Shown here in pieces: positions 51,079 to 62,809 of a stretch of 64,000 nt of DNA. The stretch's first letter is position 1. Each line of letters begins with the position of its first letter. Origin of the DNA: Lanius collurio (taxonomy: Eukaryota; Chordata; Aves; Passeriformes; Laniidae); the NCBI GenBank assembly GCA_020086605.1, contig JACBWW010000007.1, forward strand, positions 18,358,483 through 18,422,482, given 5' to 3'. The position numbers and the translations under genes are program-made. Under the pieces are notes generated by a model that was given only the letters and a program-made list of their open reading frames with translations, searched no databases and was not told where the DNA came from.

Positions 51079-51914
51079 ATAAAAAACATTCAAAGAGAAA
51101 AATTCCCAAAAATACTTCAGGTGATGACAATTTCAAATAGTGTAAAATACCCATCTTTACAGTGATGAACCCAGAGAAAAGTTGGAAAGTGAGACTTCTG
51201 AGAATAGTTATAAAACCTCTACAATTAAAGTCTTCTGTTCTAAGTATATCTCCTTGCTAAACTAAGCTGGAATAAATATATCATTATCCAAACCCAAGAT
51301 GTTACTAATCTCTTCAAATGCCTTGTCCAAAGGCTGAAACCATCTTTTCAAACAGATGACTCCTTGCACTTTTCCTTAACCCATCCCACCATCTGGCATA
51401 AAGCCCTATTGACAATTCTGCTACCATAAAAATCATCCCTCTCCTCTATTTCAGGCAGCACCAACCACAAAAAGAATCTATGACACACATCACAAATTTC
51501 TGTCTATTCATATAAATCATGCATGTAGACATATGTTACTCAGTTGATGCAGTTTCTAGTGTTTCTTGCTTTCTTTCCTTTCACAATTTTCTGTCTTTAA
51601 TCTCCTCCATTTCTTACATTACCTGAGCAGGTCAGGTTGCCAAAGAAAGTGAACGTTTCTCAATGCAAGACAGTTAAGATCCTCCTTCTCACTCCTCTAA
51701 ACATCCCTTGCATTGTTTTGTTTTCCAGGGATCAATTTACTATTATAAAAGACCATGAAAAAGCTCTTTCAAGATAGTATAGCAGCTACTAAATTGGAGA
51801 GGTGGTTATTTGTATGAAAAGCAAAAAAAATGAAAGCAATTTCCCTTCTTTATCTCATAGCCCACATATTAGATGAAATGTAACACTTCATAGGGTGGGG
51901 GAAAAAATTAATAG
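51079..51914. other. Intergenic DNA between LTR and ARHGEF7 3' end
   Basis: AT-rich; no repeat or gene recognised. The left limit of the ARHGEF7 3' UTR is uncertain and could extend into this stretch. Confidence 0.45.
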
Positions 51915-54845
51915 TTTAATTACATGTAGCATAAACGCTTTAGTAGTGGATACCAGGATATTATTGTGACATCTAAACTAGAGCTCTCCACAGACACTGT
52001 AAACAGGTACTCTAAATTCCCTAAACGATTTGCATTAAGAAGGTTTGTACAAAAGCAGTCAGTTACTCAATCTTTAAGATGTCATGACACGGTGAGACAA
52101 ACACATACATCAGTAAGTACAAAGAAATGTTATGCTACATTTTGGACAGGTCACAACTGAAAGTGCTTCACATCTATAGGATAAGAAATGGCTTCATCTC
52201 CTCATCCCTAAATGATGAGAGCAAACAAACAACCCTTTAATAGGTTAAATAAACAGTGCCCCATTTATCCATGCTTATATAAAGTTTCCAACAATTCAGA
52301 AGGTCCATGTTGACATTTACAATCTATATACACTGTAACAAATTGTCAATGAAGAAAAGTTCAGGTACTCCTTGGTTCCCAAAAGCTGGAAGCTGCTCTC
52401 TGCACTAGAGACAAAAGCTATCTGTAACATTAGGTCAGATTTCTTTTTTGCCTCCTTTTTTCTATGTGTTTGTGTAAAAATTAGTTCTCCCAATACACTT
52501 TGAATAAAATCAGTCCCTAAGTCCTGATCATATTTAACAACTCCTTCATCATTCAGTGTTTAAGGCATGTTCATTAGATGTCAGTATAGGGGTACTGTCA
52601 GAAATTATAATATCACAGATACTAAGAGTCAGCAGATTTACACAGCAACACCACTCTTTACAATATAAAGTAAAACAAGTTGTTGTGATGGAAGTTGTTC
52701 CTGAGTTAAAAATTACTAACTACTGCTAAGGTTAATGTTTTCCTTTCAGACTTCTTCTCTGGAATGTCCTTTTGCATATGCTCAATTGAATGCAAAATTA
52801 AAAACCTCTCTGAAAATACCTTGGATGTCAGAAAGTGAAGATGCTAGCAAAATTCTAATTATATTGGCATTCCCAAGTCTAAACTTGGCCATGAGAGTAT
52901 GCATTTGCAGGGGATAGTATCACTTAGCTTTCAGCAAGAATATTTTCTAAATGCGAAGAAAAATATACAGTCCACATTTCTGGGCAACCACAAACATCAA
53001 GGAAAGATTTTGGTATCAAGAATTAACAAATTCAAAGTTTTGTGAATATATATAACTCTGGTAATGTAGGCTTTTTCATTTTCTCCTCCTTTAAACATTT
53101 TTAAATTGCAGAAAAACAAGACACCTACAAATATATTCAGCTTTCTAAAACAACTTGTCTACTCAGATTATGAAGCAACCATTCCCACAGAATTGTTTCT
53201 CAAGTATGTAATCATTGACAGAATTTCCTATTTTAAAAAAGTGTTCTTGACTGAGAAAAGTGGATAGCTTTAAAAATAGATTTGTCATTAGATTCCAAAT
53301 GTGCATAACAATTTTTACAACCCAAATCATCTTGGCTCCTACTCACTAAAGTTTGTACAAGCATTTGCTCAAGTCTGAGCATTACATTTAGCCAGAGTTA
53401 AAGAGCAGTAGAAAATTAGAATGACAAAAGGTGTGACTCAAGTCTGTGCTATACCTGCACTTCTGACTCAGTTGAATACAAACCCCTCAGAAAGCTGCAC
53501 TGTCTGGAGTTGAACCCAAAGTTTGATGAAATCCATGAAAACAACGAGCTTTTTAATGGGATTAGTATTTTAAGTGCTCCATCTGAAGCTCACAGTTTGC
53601 AGTGATGTATCATCTCCTATTTTAAATACAAGAAACTGCAGTAATTGCACCTATCAGACTAGGGAATTAATGTTCCTTTATGAATTTTTAAATCTGTCAG
53701 CAGTGCAAATTATGAATTACAGTACAATTTTAAAAAATCTTACTTCTACATTTCTTTCCATTTAAATTCCAGTAGGACAGAAATCAGCAACATGCAAAGA
53801 AAACAGGGTGGGAAAGGAATGACTGCTTCCACATTATGGGAACTCCAAACAGAGACTCTTATATAGTGGTATAGAAACAAAGCTCTGAATGAACTTTGGC
53901 CTAGCCCATGTGTCTTATGCACAAAGGTTAGCTAAAATTTAATTGCTGTGACCATAAAATATAAATAGCAACAATTTATTCACAAAATCCTGGATTAGAT
54001 TGATTTCTTCCATGATCTGTTATCAGCCAGCTGTATGTTTAAGCACAACAATAGAAAATGTAGTACATAAACACCTAAAAATCACAGTCATAAAAAGCAG
54101 GCAAGTACATCAGTCTTTTGGTGGCCAAAGCACAAAAGATTAGTCTGCCAAACAAGTGTATGTGAATGCAAATTGTGGGCATTAGGTTTGTTAAAAATTG
54201 TTTATACTGTCAATAAACAATCTCCTGTATTTTAATAGTGTTCTTAAGGAACTGTAAACTGTTTAAAGTAACAGGTAACAGTAAAGGATTTAAATATAGT
54301 GGCAAATAGGAAAAACGGGGGTTTAAATTTGCATGTGTGCTGGGTAATTTGGAACTAATTCATAATCATCCACAAAGAACTCTGACCTTTCTTAGGTAAG
54401 ACAGTACTGCCATCATTTCTAACACTTGTGACCATTATAATAACACAAGAAAAAAACCCCAACATATCAGCCCTGATACATCAATCACATATGCATTCTA
54501 AATTACAGCTATTTACATGAAAAATATATATTTAATTAAAAAGCCACTGAAAAACATGGATTTTAGTCAGGTGCTGCACTTTCTGCAAAATGAGGTAATT
54601 TGGATGCAAACAAATTAAGTTTAGTAGAGTTCAGGATCCATGTTCTCCACACTTAAAGTACAGATTGCTTCAGTAAATGGCTTGACTCTTTCTGTATGTT
54701 CAGAGCAAGAAATCACTAGATCCAGTTAAATCCTGTTTTATAGTGCTCTTGATGCAACACTGACTAATGTCAGAAGGCTTCCCAGCTCAGTTTTACAACT
54801 GGTCTTTCAATAGAAAGAAGAAGGAAAAAAAAAAAAAAAGAGTGG
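51915..54845 (-). other. ARHGEF7: ARHGEF7 3' untranslated region, extent uncertain
   Basis: Sequence downstream of the TAA stop on the minus strand: about 2.9 kb, AT-rich and free of recognisable CR1 or LTR sequence, unlike the DNA further left, as expected of a long vertebrate 3' UTR. A run of 15 U would begin 7 nt after the stop (54825-54839). Candidate poly(A) signals on the minus strand are AATAAA at 53975-53980 and ATTAAA at 54531-54536, 52236-52241 and 51915-51920. I cannot tell which is used, so the left end is an upper estimate. Confidence 0.4.
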
Positions 54846-54968
54846 TTATAAGTTGGTTTCATCCCAAGATGGATCATTCATATTCTTTAGAACTTTTCTA
54901 ACAAGCTTCTCCAAGTCCTTGCGAGCTCTTTGTTCCTCTTCTAATGATTTCTTCATCTTTTTGTTATC
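54846..54968 (-). CDS. ARHGEF7: ARHGEF7 last coding exon: coiled coil and PDZ ligand
   Basis: Forty codons plus a TAA stop (54846-54848). The exon starts in phase 0 with DNKKMKKSLEEEQRARKDLE and ends NMNDPSWDETNL. The charged heptad pattern is the second part of the beta-PIX C-terminal coiled coil, which is known to trimerise. The final residues TNL form a class I PDZ ligand known to bind SHANK and Scribble. The acceptor on the minus strand is AAACAG followed by GAT. Human beta-PIX, as I recall it, has Ala where this protein has Ser before WDETNL; the rest matches closely. The exon is intact, with no stop or frameshift. It is the strongest coding evidence in the window, though short. Confidence 0.95.
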   Translation of the reverse strand, partial: DNKKMKKSLEEEQRARKDLEKLVRKVLKNMNDPSWDETNL

Positions 54969-56420
54969 CTGTTTAACAGAGACAGAGATATTACTAGTTT
55001 GTTTTGGGAGCTTTTAACAGATCTGACTACATATAGACTGTCATTAGAAATTCTGAAGGCTCTTCTCAGTAAAACCAATATTATCTGTTCAAAAGCAAAG
55101 CTTCTATTAAATCTTCCCAAGTTACACAAAGTTATTTCACACAATGCAACAAAAGCCACCAAATGGAAACTGAGCTACTTCCTATTTGTACTTGGGGGCC
55201 TTTTATACAGAAGTGCCAAGTAACAGATGGCCACTAATCTTGAATCTTCGGCTCAAATCTGATCAATGAGGAGTAGAATATATTTGTTGCTAATGGAGAA
55301 GGGAAATGGAGCAATAAGCAGACTAAATATCCCCTGTAAGAACCTACTGTGATTTTAGCTGGTTTCAATCTCCAAAAAGCTTCTTAAAACTTAATGCAAA
55401 CTAACTTGCTTCATTAGGAATGTAAATAGTTGAAAGGAGTATCCTGAAAACCATTACATTCTCTGAAAATTGTTCTGTGGCTAAATTTTAAACTAGACTG
55501 ATGATTACCAGCAGTCTAAGAGAAGTGTGAATTTCGAGGAACACCATCTCTCCACATTTATATTAAAAAGTGAGTTCTCACTGTTTAGTGCCATCAGGCA
55601 ATATTGAAATAAATGAACAACAGGACCATAGGGGTGAAGAAGACCAATCCACAGGAATGCTTACTCTATTTAATCCTGTACAGGTCAAGTTGATGCTGGA
55701 AATAGTAGAGAAGCAACCAGAAGATAAAAAAAATTTAAAGAAAGCCCCAAAATAAGTCTAACAGTGTTTAACAAACACAGGCCTGCAATCCAAGGGTCTA
55801 ACTGGACTCCCATTAGCTGTCAGTTACAGACATTTCTAGAAACAGGACAGGATCATAAAATCATAGAATATGACTTGAGTTGGAAGAACTTATCAAGATC
55901 ATTAAGTCCAGCTCCTGGCCCTGCACAGGACACCCCAAGAATCACACCATGTGCCTGAGAGCATTGTCCAAATGCTTCCTGAATTCAGACAGGCTTGGTG
56001 CTGTGACCACTTCCCTGGAGAGCATGTTCCAGTGCCCAACCACCCTCTGGGTGAAAACTTTTTCCCTGATATCCCACCTAAACCTACCCTGACTCAGCTT
56101 CTTGCTGTTTCCTCAAGTCCTGTCATTGGTCACCAGAAGAGATTGGTACCTGCTCCTCTGCTTCCTGTCACAAGAAGTTGAAGACCTCAATGAGGTCTGT
56201 CCTCAGTCTCCCTTTCTCCAGGCTGAACAGACCAAGTGACCTCAGCCACTCTCACACAGCTTCCCCTCAAGGCCCTTCACCATCTTTGTTGCCCTTCATT
56301 GGACATTCTCCAATAGATTTATATCTCTTTTATATTGTTGTGCCCTTGTGTGCTTAGTTTTAAAACAAGCTTTCCATCTTTTCCTTCTCCATGTTGCTGT
56401 ATATGTAGCAAGTTACCAAC
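54969..56420 (-). other. ARHGEF7 last intron
   Basis: Intron between the two coiled-coil exons (phase 0), about 1.45 kb. Nearly 490 bp of it is a CR1 copy in the same orientation as the gene, described separately. The remaining unique sequence is AT-rich and shows no other exon-like signal. Confidence 0.85.
55858..56346 (-). mobile_element. CR1 LINE fragment in ARHGEF7 last intron
   Basis: The left border has the reverse complement of the CR1 tail (AAATCATAGAAT), followed by the usual CR1 3'-region sequence to the 'lead editor' point near 56.35 kb where the copy is 5'-truncated. Same strand as the gene. Diverged by many substitutions and small gaps, so old and inactive. Its 5' end stops roughly 75 bp from the donor of the exon at 56421-56475. 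Confidence 0.9.
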
Positions 56421-56475
56421 CTGTCTTAACTCCTGTACTTCATCCTTTAATGCATATACTGTGTCAACAAGGCTT
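56421..56475 (-). CDS. ARHGEF7: ARHGEF7 penultimate coding exon: coiled-coil start
   Basis: A 55-nt exon. Its first base completes a Lys codon split across the intron; 18 codons follow, SLVDTVYALKDEVQELRQ. This is the start of the beta-PIX coiled coil and continues directly into DNKKMKK of the last exon. The acceptor is strong: a T-rich tract ending TTTTAG. The donor, CAG/GTTGGT, is weak, with T at +3 and G at +4 instead of the usual purine and A. Reading through that donor stays open for about 32 more codons before a stop, so intron retention would replace the second half of the coiled coil and remove the PDZ ligand. A CR1 copy ends about 75 bp downstream of the donor. Confidence 0.94.
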
Positions 56476-57099
56476 CTAAAATGAAAAAAGAAGATCATCT
56501 GTAAAAAGTTTTCAGAAATACACATCTAAATCTATTATTAGACAAAACTCTTATTTGAAATGCAATTAAACAGAAAACACCCCATACCCCACAGCTAGCA
56601 GCTAATTTCAAACCTGTGTTACACATTGTCTAATCCTGATTTATATCCACTAAGGCAAGGACTTGTTACCAGCTTCTGTGACAAGAAACACCTTTCAAAC
56701 ACTTAAGAGACCTCTACTGGTTTCTGTACTACAGCTCTCTACAACAGAACTGGAGTTTCATTTCCCACATACATTTTACCAAAAAAGTAGAACAATGCCA
56801 CATGCTAACAAGAAGGATGACACCAATTTAATACTGAAATCCGACAGCACTTGGAAAAATTATTTGTAAGTGAAGCACATCACTTCTTGGCATGAGGGGA
56901 AAAAGTTGCACAGCATATACAAAGAAACCAGACATTTAAATGAAGGCCAACTGCACTTAGAGGACTGGCAGCATACTCCAAACAACTCTGCTCCAGCTAC
57001 AAACATACCATCCACACCCTACTATAATGGGAGACAGGAGGAGGAAGAAGAGTGCAAAGTTTACTACTTTAATTCATCATTCATTAAACATTTTCTTAC
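56476..57099 (-). other. ARHGEF7 short intron
   Basis: Phase-2 intron of 624 bp with a consensus GTAAGA donor and a T-rich TTTTAG acceptor. AT-rich unique sequence; no repeat or additional exon seen. Confidence 0.85.
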
Positions 57100-57199
57100 T
57101 TCTCTTCTATAACAGTCTGACCATTACTTTTAGTTTCTTCTACAATAATTTTTTCTTCTTCTGGAAGCAGGACTTGAGGAGCTGATTCTTTACGTGAAC
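57100..57199 (-). CDS. ARHGEF7: ARHGEF7 exon: acidic linker before the coiled coil
   Basis: A 100-nt exon: two bases completing a split Gly codon, 32 codons ([18 protein letters not shown], then [14 protein letters not shown]), then AA, which is completed to Lys by the next exon. The acceptor is ACAACAG; the donor is a consensus GTAAGA. It encodes the low-complexity acidic linker between the GIT-binding region and the coiled coil of beta-PIX. Incoming phase is 1, so any upstream partner, including the candidate cassette at 62624-62662, must end one base into a codon. Mammalian beta-PIX has a near-identical stretch here. The peptide is disordered and carries no catalytic residues. Confidence 0.93.
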
Positions 57200-58057
57200 C
57201 TGTTGTAAAAATACATTACAAAATGAGCAACTCACAAATACCACTGATACATTTTAAAGATAATTCTTTCACTCACTGCATGATATACCCCCATGACCAA
57301 GCTGTACCACTTTCCATTCCCCCCTTCCCTCTACTCGAGTTACTGACACATTTGTTACTTTTGAAACCACAGCCTGACAACAACAAAAGGTTCTCTGACA
57401 CTCCTATCCTGCTGCTGACATAACACCCAAGTCATTGATGGGGATGTTACACTGTTCAAGGAATAGTGAGTGCAATGCAACCATCAGTAAAAGCTGTGCA
57501 AATTCCCCATGGCAGACTGAGAAAGAAAGATATAGCTCTGATTAAGTAACAGTGATTTAAGCCTCAAGGACAGATTCTGATCTTACACTGATACAAAACC
57601 AAGGAACTATTCTGCTCTAAACCCATTACTCTGTCAGTAAGGAGCAGAATAGTGGTATCAAATGACACAGCAATTAAAGAAAAATAAGTGAAATCCCTTT
57701 TCCCCAAAGCACTGTAAGCACCACACCTGTGTGTGTACACACACACATATACATGCAAATGCTCTTACACATAAGCTTTTAGTCCTGTAATACATTCCTA
57801 CCAAATTAAATACAGTCTTTGTGTTTAACAGATGTTTTAAAAAGCACTTCATGGCTTGATGAAAAAAAACTCAAAACATTCCACTGTCTTCGGAACTTTT
57901 TCCACACATTACAATTTATGACATCAAGATAAAATGTAGATTATAAAAATGTAGTTCTGACTAGAAAAATCTACAGCCCAGAAATGTGCATCCACCTGTA
58001 AGTCCATAAAGTATATATTCTACAAACATTTTTAACTAGGCTGCAGAAAATTACAAG

Positions 58058-58128
58058 GGTTTTGTTGGTTTTTTTGGTCTTGGTTTTTGGTTTTGGTTTT
58101 TTGGGTGGTTTTTTTTTTTTTTTTTTTT
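58058..58128. repeat. T/G-rich low-complexity tract
   Basis: Runs of T broken by GG and GGG (units like GGTTTTT), ending in 20 consecutive T at 58109-58128. In the ARHGEF7 pre-mRNA this is a C/A-rich stretch beginning with a long A run. Confidence 0.85.
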
Positions 58129-60307
58129 ATCTGTAAATAAATTGGTGTCTAAGCATTTGTGCAGAATTCAAACACTGCAGATAAAGCATTAAAGTTCTTA
58201 ATTTTTTTGACTAGGACTTTGGTTTTAACCAACAAGGTACACCTGCCTACCAATTCACTGCAGTGGACTTCCATTAACCAGGAATTTCTTAAGTCTCATA
58301 CAGTTCAAACTGGTCACTTGGTACTACAGAGCACATGCTTGTTCAGAGAAACTAGTTGCTAAACCGCTGCTTTGTGATAACAGCACTTTTCTTCTATGGT
58401 TCATGGTAAAATACATAATATAAACAAATTAAAAAGTTGAATAAATCACACTCATTAAAAAATACTAACTTCCTAAGCAGCTGCAGTCTGGAGATCTGAG
58501 TAGCGAGCTTGTACAGACCCTACTTATCTATTTGGACCCTACCTAGCTGTACATGCTTAGTTATTTAAACTATTTTAGCAAACAATAACAAATGTTTTTA
58601 ATGAAGAAAACAATTTCCTTAAGCTTACAGTAAAGATCTAATGTATCAGTATGTGGTTGTCAAAATTATATAGAATAAAGATAATGGCAGATTTGAGAAA
58701 CAATCTCGTCCTTGAAAGCTGTAAGTTCTTCTTACAAAATGAAGAGATCTTCAAAAGTTAATACACTTCCACTCCCACCTATTTTCCAGAAGGAACAACC
58801 TATAAAACAAACATAGCAAAACTCTGTAGGGAGGTCAAGGACACGTCCCTGCTTGTGCTGTCAGTCTAACTGCAAAAAGCTCTCTTACATTTATTTCAGT
58901 CAATTACCTACTGCTGTATTAGCCTTGCAGGTAACAGAACTGAATTAATTGTTGTGGGAATTAGTTGGCAGCAGCTGCTACCAGATCACTGCATGTTGGG
59001 TCTCTGTACTGATGTGGAGCACACCTCAGCCCAGCACAGCCAAGGGAGACCCTGACCAAGGGGGAGAGACCTGCCACGCATTTCTCACCCATGACTCCCT
59101 CCACCCAAATGGAGCACGTTATCTTTCTCTTTGTATGGAGCTGCATCCAACTGTCTGCCTGGGCAGGGAAACATAGGTCCTTGCAAAGCACAAATGGCAT
59201 GGAGGAGACAGCCTGGCAACAAATGTCCCAGCTGTTCAGTTACACACACACATGCACACGAAGCAGATGTCTACAGCAGCGAATCCTGACAAACGTACAG
59301 CAGAGCACAGCACACAACACTGCTGAGACACACAAAGCAGCTCACCAACACAACACATACAAGGAGACCTCACGCTACACAAACACACAATGCAAAACTG
59401 CTGCTGTGAACACTGACCTTCCTGTGCCATGGGACAGTAACTACTGTGGAACACAAGCCTCACTCTCGCCTTCATTGCCCCAACACCCTTGGTAATACAA
59501 ACTCTTACTTGTATGTCAGAACTCTTGCTGTTCTTATGGTTTGTACTTATGCTAAACCTCCCACACTTTCTCCTCTATCGTGGTTTGGGTTCTTTGAGCT
59601 TTGGTGGGTTTTTCTTCCTAAATCCTACAAGCACTTGCTGAGTAGCAAAGGTACAAATACACAGCACATCTACCCTCCCAAAAAGGATCCGGTCATCAAA
59701 TAAGAACGTGAACAGTAAGATGAGACATGAGGTCTCAAGTTGTAAAGGCAAAAGGAAGATATTCCAAAATCTTGCTTTTCTGCACCATTTATGCCAGCAG
59801 CTATCCTTTTTTTTATACTTTTAAGGTGCTTTTTTTTTGCAATTATACATCTGGAAGTAACTTCAAACAGAGTCATCTCATCAATGGCACTCAGCAATAT
59901 CCCCTAAATTACACCTTGTGCCTTCACCAGGTTCTTTATGCCTATCCTCTGCGTAACCATTTCCCTCTGCAAAAGTTACAGCTCTAGGACACAAAGAAAG
60001 GGTTATGTTTCAGTACAGTGGGCACTTCTGCTGGATTAATACTGAAAGGACAGCCTAGGAGATTCCTGCACCTTAGATAATCCCAAATGCCTTTGAGACA
60101 TACTCCACATTTTCATGAAATAGGGTGGAAGAATCAAGTTACTTTTGTTTGCCACATCTACTATTCCTCTATCCTAAGCATCCAAGTTTCACACAATTTT
60201 ATTACAAGACACTATTCCAAGTCAAAAAGGGAAAATGGCTATATTGAAATTGACCTCAAACAACTGCCTAACTCACCTTGAGACAGCATAACCACAGGTA
60301 CCAGTTA

Positions 60308-60451
60308 GTTTGTTGGGGTTTTTTTTGGGTGGGGATTTGTTGCTATTGTTGTGGTTTTTTGTTTAGTTTGGGTTTGGGTTTTTTTCAAGATGGACACTCC
60401 GCACTCCAAGCTACACAAAACAGGGTTTCATTTGGTTTGGGGTTTTTTTTG
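60308..60451. repeat. T/G-rich low-complexity tract
   Basis: Two patches of alternating long T runs and G runs (GGGG, GGG, GGTTTGGG) separated by about 45 bp of ordinary sequence. Looks like a decayed microsatellite. Several G runs of 3-4 bases give weak quadruplex potential on the + strand. Confidence 0.75.
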
Positions 60452-60964
60452 ACAGGGGGAGGGTATTCAAGGAAGGAAGGTGGATGGGACAAGAAAGGAT
60501 GTTTGACAAACCCAAACAATTACTTCTAGATCAGCAAACAAATTTTAAGGCCAAGTAATTTGCATTAACTTCTCAACATGGAACTCTTAAATCTAGGGTC
60601 TTGGATGAATGACCCCATTGTTTAGAAGTCTGTTGAAAAATTAAGGCAAACAACTGACTACTACAATCAAGATTCAACTAAGTTTCCATAAATTAAATTC
60701 CATCCAGAAAAATAAAGGTATCTATTCAATATCAAGATCTCTCAGCCCTAGAGTGGGGAATAAAGAATTACAATGCTTTTTGACAATACTATACTCTAAA
60801 TTATAGGCTTAGCAAATTTAGCCAGTTCTAACACCAAACCAGGAAGATACTATAGCAGAGACTGAATGCCACAGAGGTTCTCATTGATGTCTGTAATCCT
60901 AACTCACAACCTCAGCCTTTTATTCACTCTCCCCCAAAAGGAGCTTGACATCTTACAAAATGGT

Positions 60965-61098
60965 TGACACAGAGTCAACCCCCTTGCCATGGGCAGGGAC
61001 ACCTTCCACTAGACAAGGTTGCTCAGAGCCCCATCCAAACAGGCCTTGAGCACTTCCAGGGATGAGACATCCACAATTTCTCTGGGCACCATGCTATT
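60965..61098 (-). mobile_element. CR1 fragment
   Basis: About 130 bp of CR1 3'-region, reverse-complemented on the + strand (CCATGGGCAGGGACACCTTC, then CACTTCCAGGGATGAGACAT). The terminal ATTCTATGA repeats are missing. Old and intronic. Confidence 0.8.
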
Positions 61099-62623
61099 TT
61101 AATATGGAACCGTCCTGGTTCCTGCCAGAAGGCAGGCTTCAGAAAGATCTGTACTGGTAAACAGTCTGGTCAGTCTTCTGCTTTTAATCACTTAGCAGAT
61201 AAATATGAAGGGAGTCCAGAAGTTTTGCAGGAGGGAAGTATGAAAAGGAGGACAAAATTCAGAAACCTTTCCACTTTAACTGGATATTAAATTTCTGCCT
61301 ATGTTCAAAGACCCTGTCTGTCCAGGAACCATTTAAGCCAAGAGTAAAATGGACATTGGCATTCACATCACCTGCTTAAAGTAGCTAATATCAGGGAGTC
61401 AAGTTAAAAGCCAGCTCTCCTCAGTCAACCAAGAACAGCTTCCTCCAGCTGGTGAATGGGAGGAGAAGGCTCATAGTCACAGAAGACTATGAGTGTCCTA
61501 ATTTAAGCTATGGAAGTCAAATGTGTGGGGATGGTGGTTAATTTCCAGAAGTGCACAGCAGAATCTGAGGCCATGAGCAAAGTGCACAGCTTTTAAGCTT
61601 TGTTGTTTTCTTCACACCTTTACGGTGATTAGGAGAGTTAAGGAGGCAAACAACTGTTTAGATCAACCATTAATCACTGGCATGTACAGACATGTACATT
61701 TCCTAGTGAAGTAAATGTTAGACAAAAAAAAAGTTACTTGCCATTTTAAATATTCAGTGTTTCACTGCATTCGTTATATTAAAGATGTTAAAGTGGATGA
61801 GCACATCTGCCAAATTAACCTACTCTTTCTTAATAAATTTTTCATGAGGTCCTAATACAAATAATCCTAAAAATGGTGGCTCCCAAACTCTGCCTGTGTT
61901 GAGATTTAAAGATGGGAATAATCTGTCCTACAGATCTGCTAAAATCAAAAGGGTACGCTTTAAAGACTTTGTAAACAAAATACAAATCAGAATCCAAATA
62001 TCAGCTAAACTTTAGTTTACCGTATAAGATACACCATCATTTGCAAATTCTTGGGAAAAATAAAAAAGGATTGGGCATGAAGTTGTTTTGTCTTATTTTT
62101 TTAGCTAATAGAGATACACAAACAGGAAAAAAAAATCCACATGACTCAGATGACTGATTTCAGCATTTTTCAGCAATGTGCTTAGATGAGTAAAATGGAA
62201 ACAACTGAAGTGGACCAAAATTTAACTCCATATGTAAGTGTTAGTCATATAAGAACAGAATGAATAGCTTGAAAAGACAGATACACCATCTGAAGACATG
62301 GGAGATTTCTAAGACAACATTTGGAAAGAGCTACCCCACTAAACTTCCTGTATTTCACTAACCAGTACAAAAACTTCCAACCAGATAGCTACAGGACTAG
62401 AGCTGGTACAGTCATAGCAAAACAAAGTTATGACCTTTTAATAGAGAGGAATGATTATTAAATTTATTCTGATAAAAATATTTTAGCACATATATTAGCT
62501 TATTGATTTGTTTACACTCATATGAGCATTCTTTAAGTACAAACACTATGGATAACTCTTGCTTTAAAAAGAAAAATATTAAATGTAATATTAAATCATG
62601 AAAACACATAAGGGTATATACAC

Positions 62624-62662
62624 CTTTAGTATATTCATAAATTTTCTGTCTGGCAACAGGAC
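62624..62662 (-). CDS. Candidate 39-nt cassette exon of ARHGEF7
   Basis: On the minus strand a pyrimidine-containing tract ending TTCTGCAG precedes 39 nt bounded on the far side by AAAG/GTGTAT. Length is a multiple of three and both borders are phase 1, the phase needed to splice into the exon starting at 57199. The in-frame peptide is PVARQKIYEYTK with a split Gly at each end and no stop. The donor is weak (T at +4, A at +5), as is common for regulated exons. I do not recall this peptide from a known beta-PIX isoform. A chance open 39-mer with usable borders in several kb of intron is quite possible, so this is a proposal only. Confidence 0.33.
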
Positions 62663-62713
62663 CTGCAGAAGTAGGTTTTAGATTGTTCCAATAATTCAGC
62701 CCAGTATACCAAT

Positions 62714-62809
62714 TAAAAAAAAAAAACAAAAAAAAAAAAAACCCAAACCAACAACAAAAAAACAACAACCAAAAAAAAATAAAACCAACAACAAACAAAA
62801 AAACTAAAA
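62714..62809. repeat. A-rich low-complexity tract with C/CC interruptions
   Basis: Long A runs broken by C, CC and CAA units. In the sense orientation of ARHGEF7 this is a U/G-rich run placed 50-150 nt upstream of the acceptor of the candidate cassette exon. Confidence 0.85.

Larger units (their letters stand above)
57200..62623 (-). other. ARHGEF7 intronic sequence
   Basis: Phase-1 intron sequence upstream of the linker exon. It holds two T/G-rich low-complexity tracts (58058-58128 and 60308-60451), a short CR1 fragment near 60.97-61.10 kb, a GT/AC dinucleotide patch near 57.73 kb and otherwise unique AT-rich DNA. Patches such as 58.95-59.48 kb have normal base composition and contain open frames of up to 134 codons with no recognisable similarity, so I treat them as non-coding. 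Confidence 0.75.

Noticed and set aside
57720..57760. GT/AC dinucleotide patch as a microsatellite array
   Set aside because: Only a few uninterrupted units; too short to be called an array.
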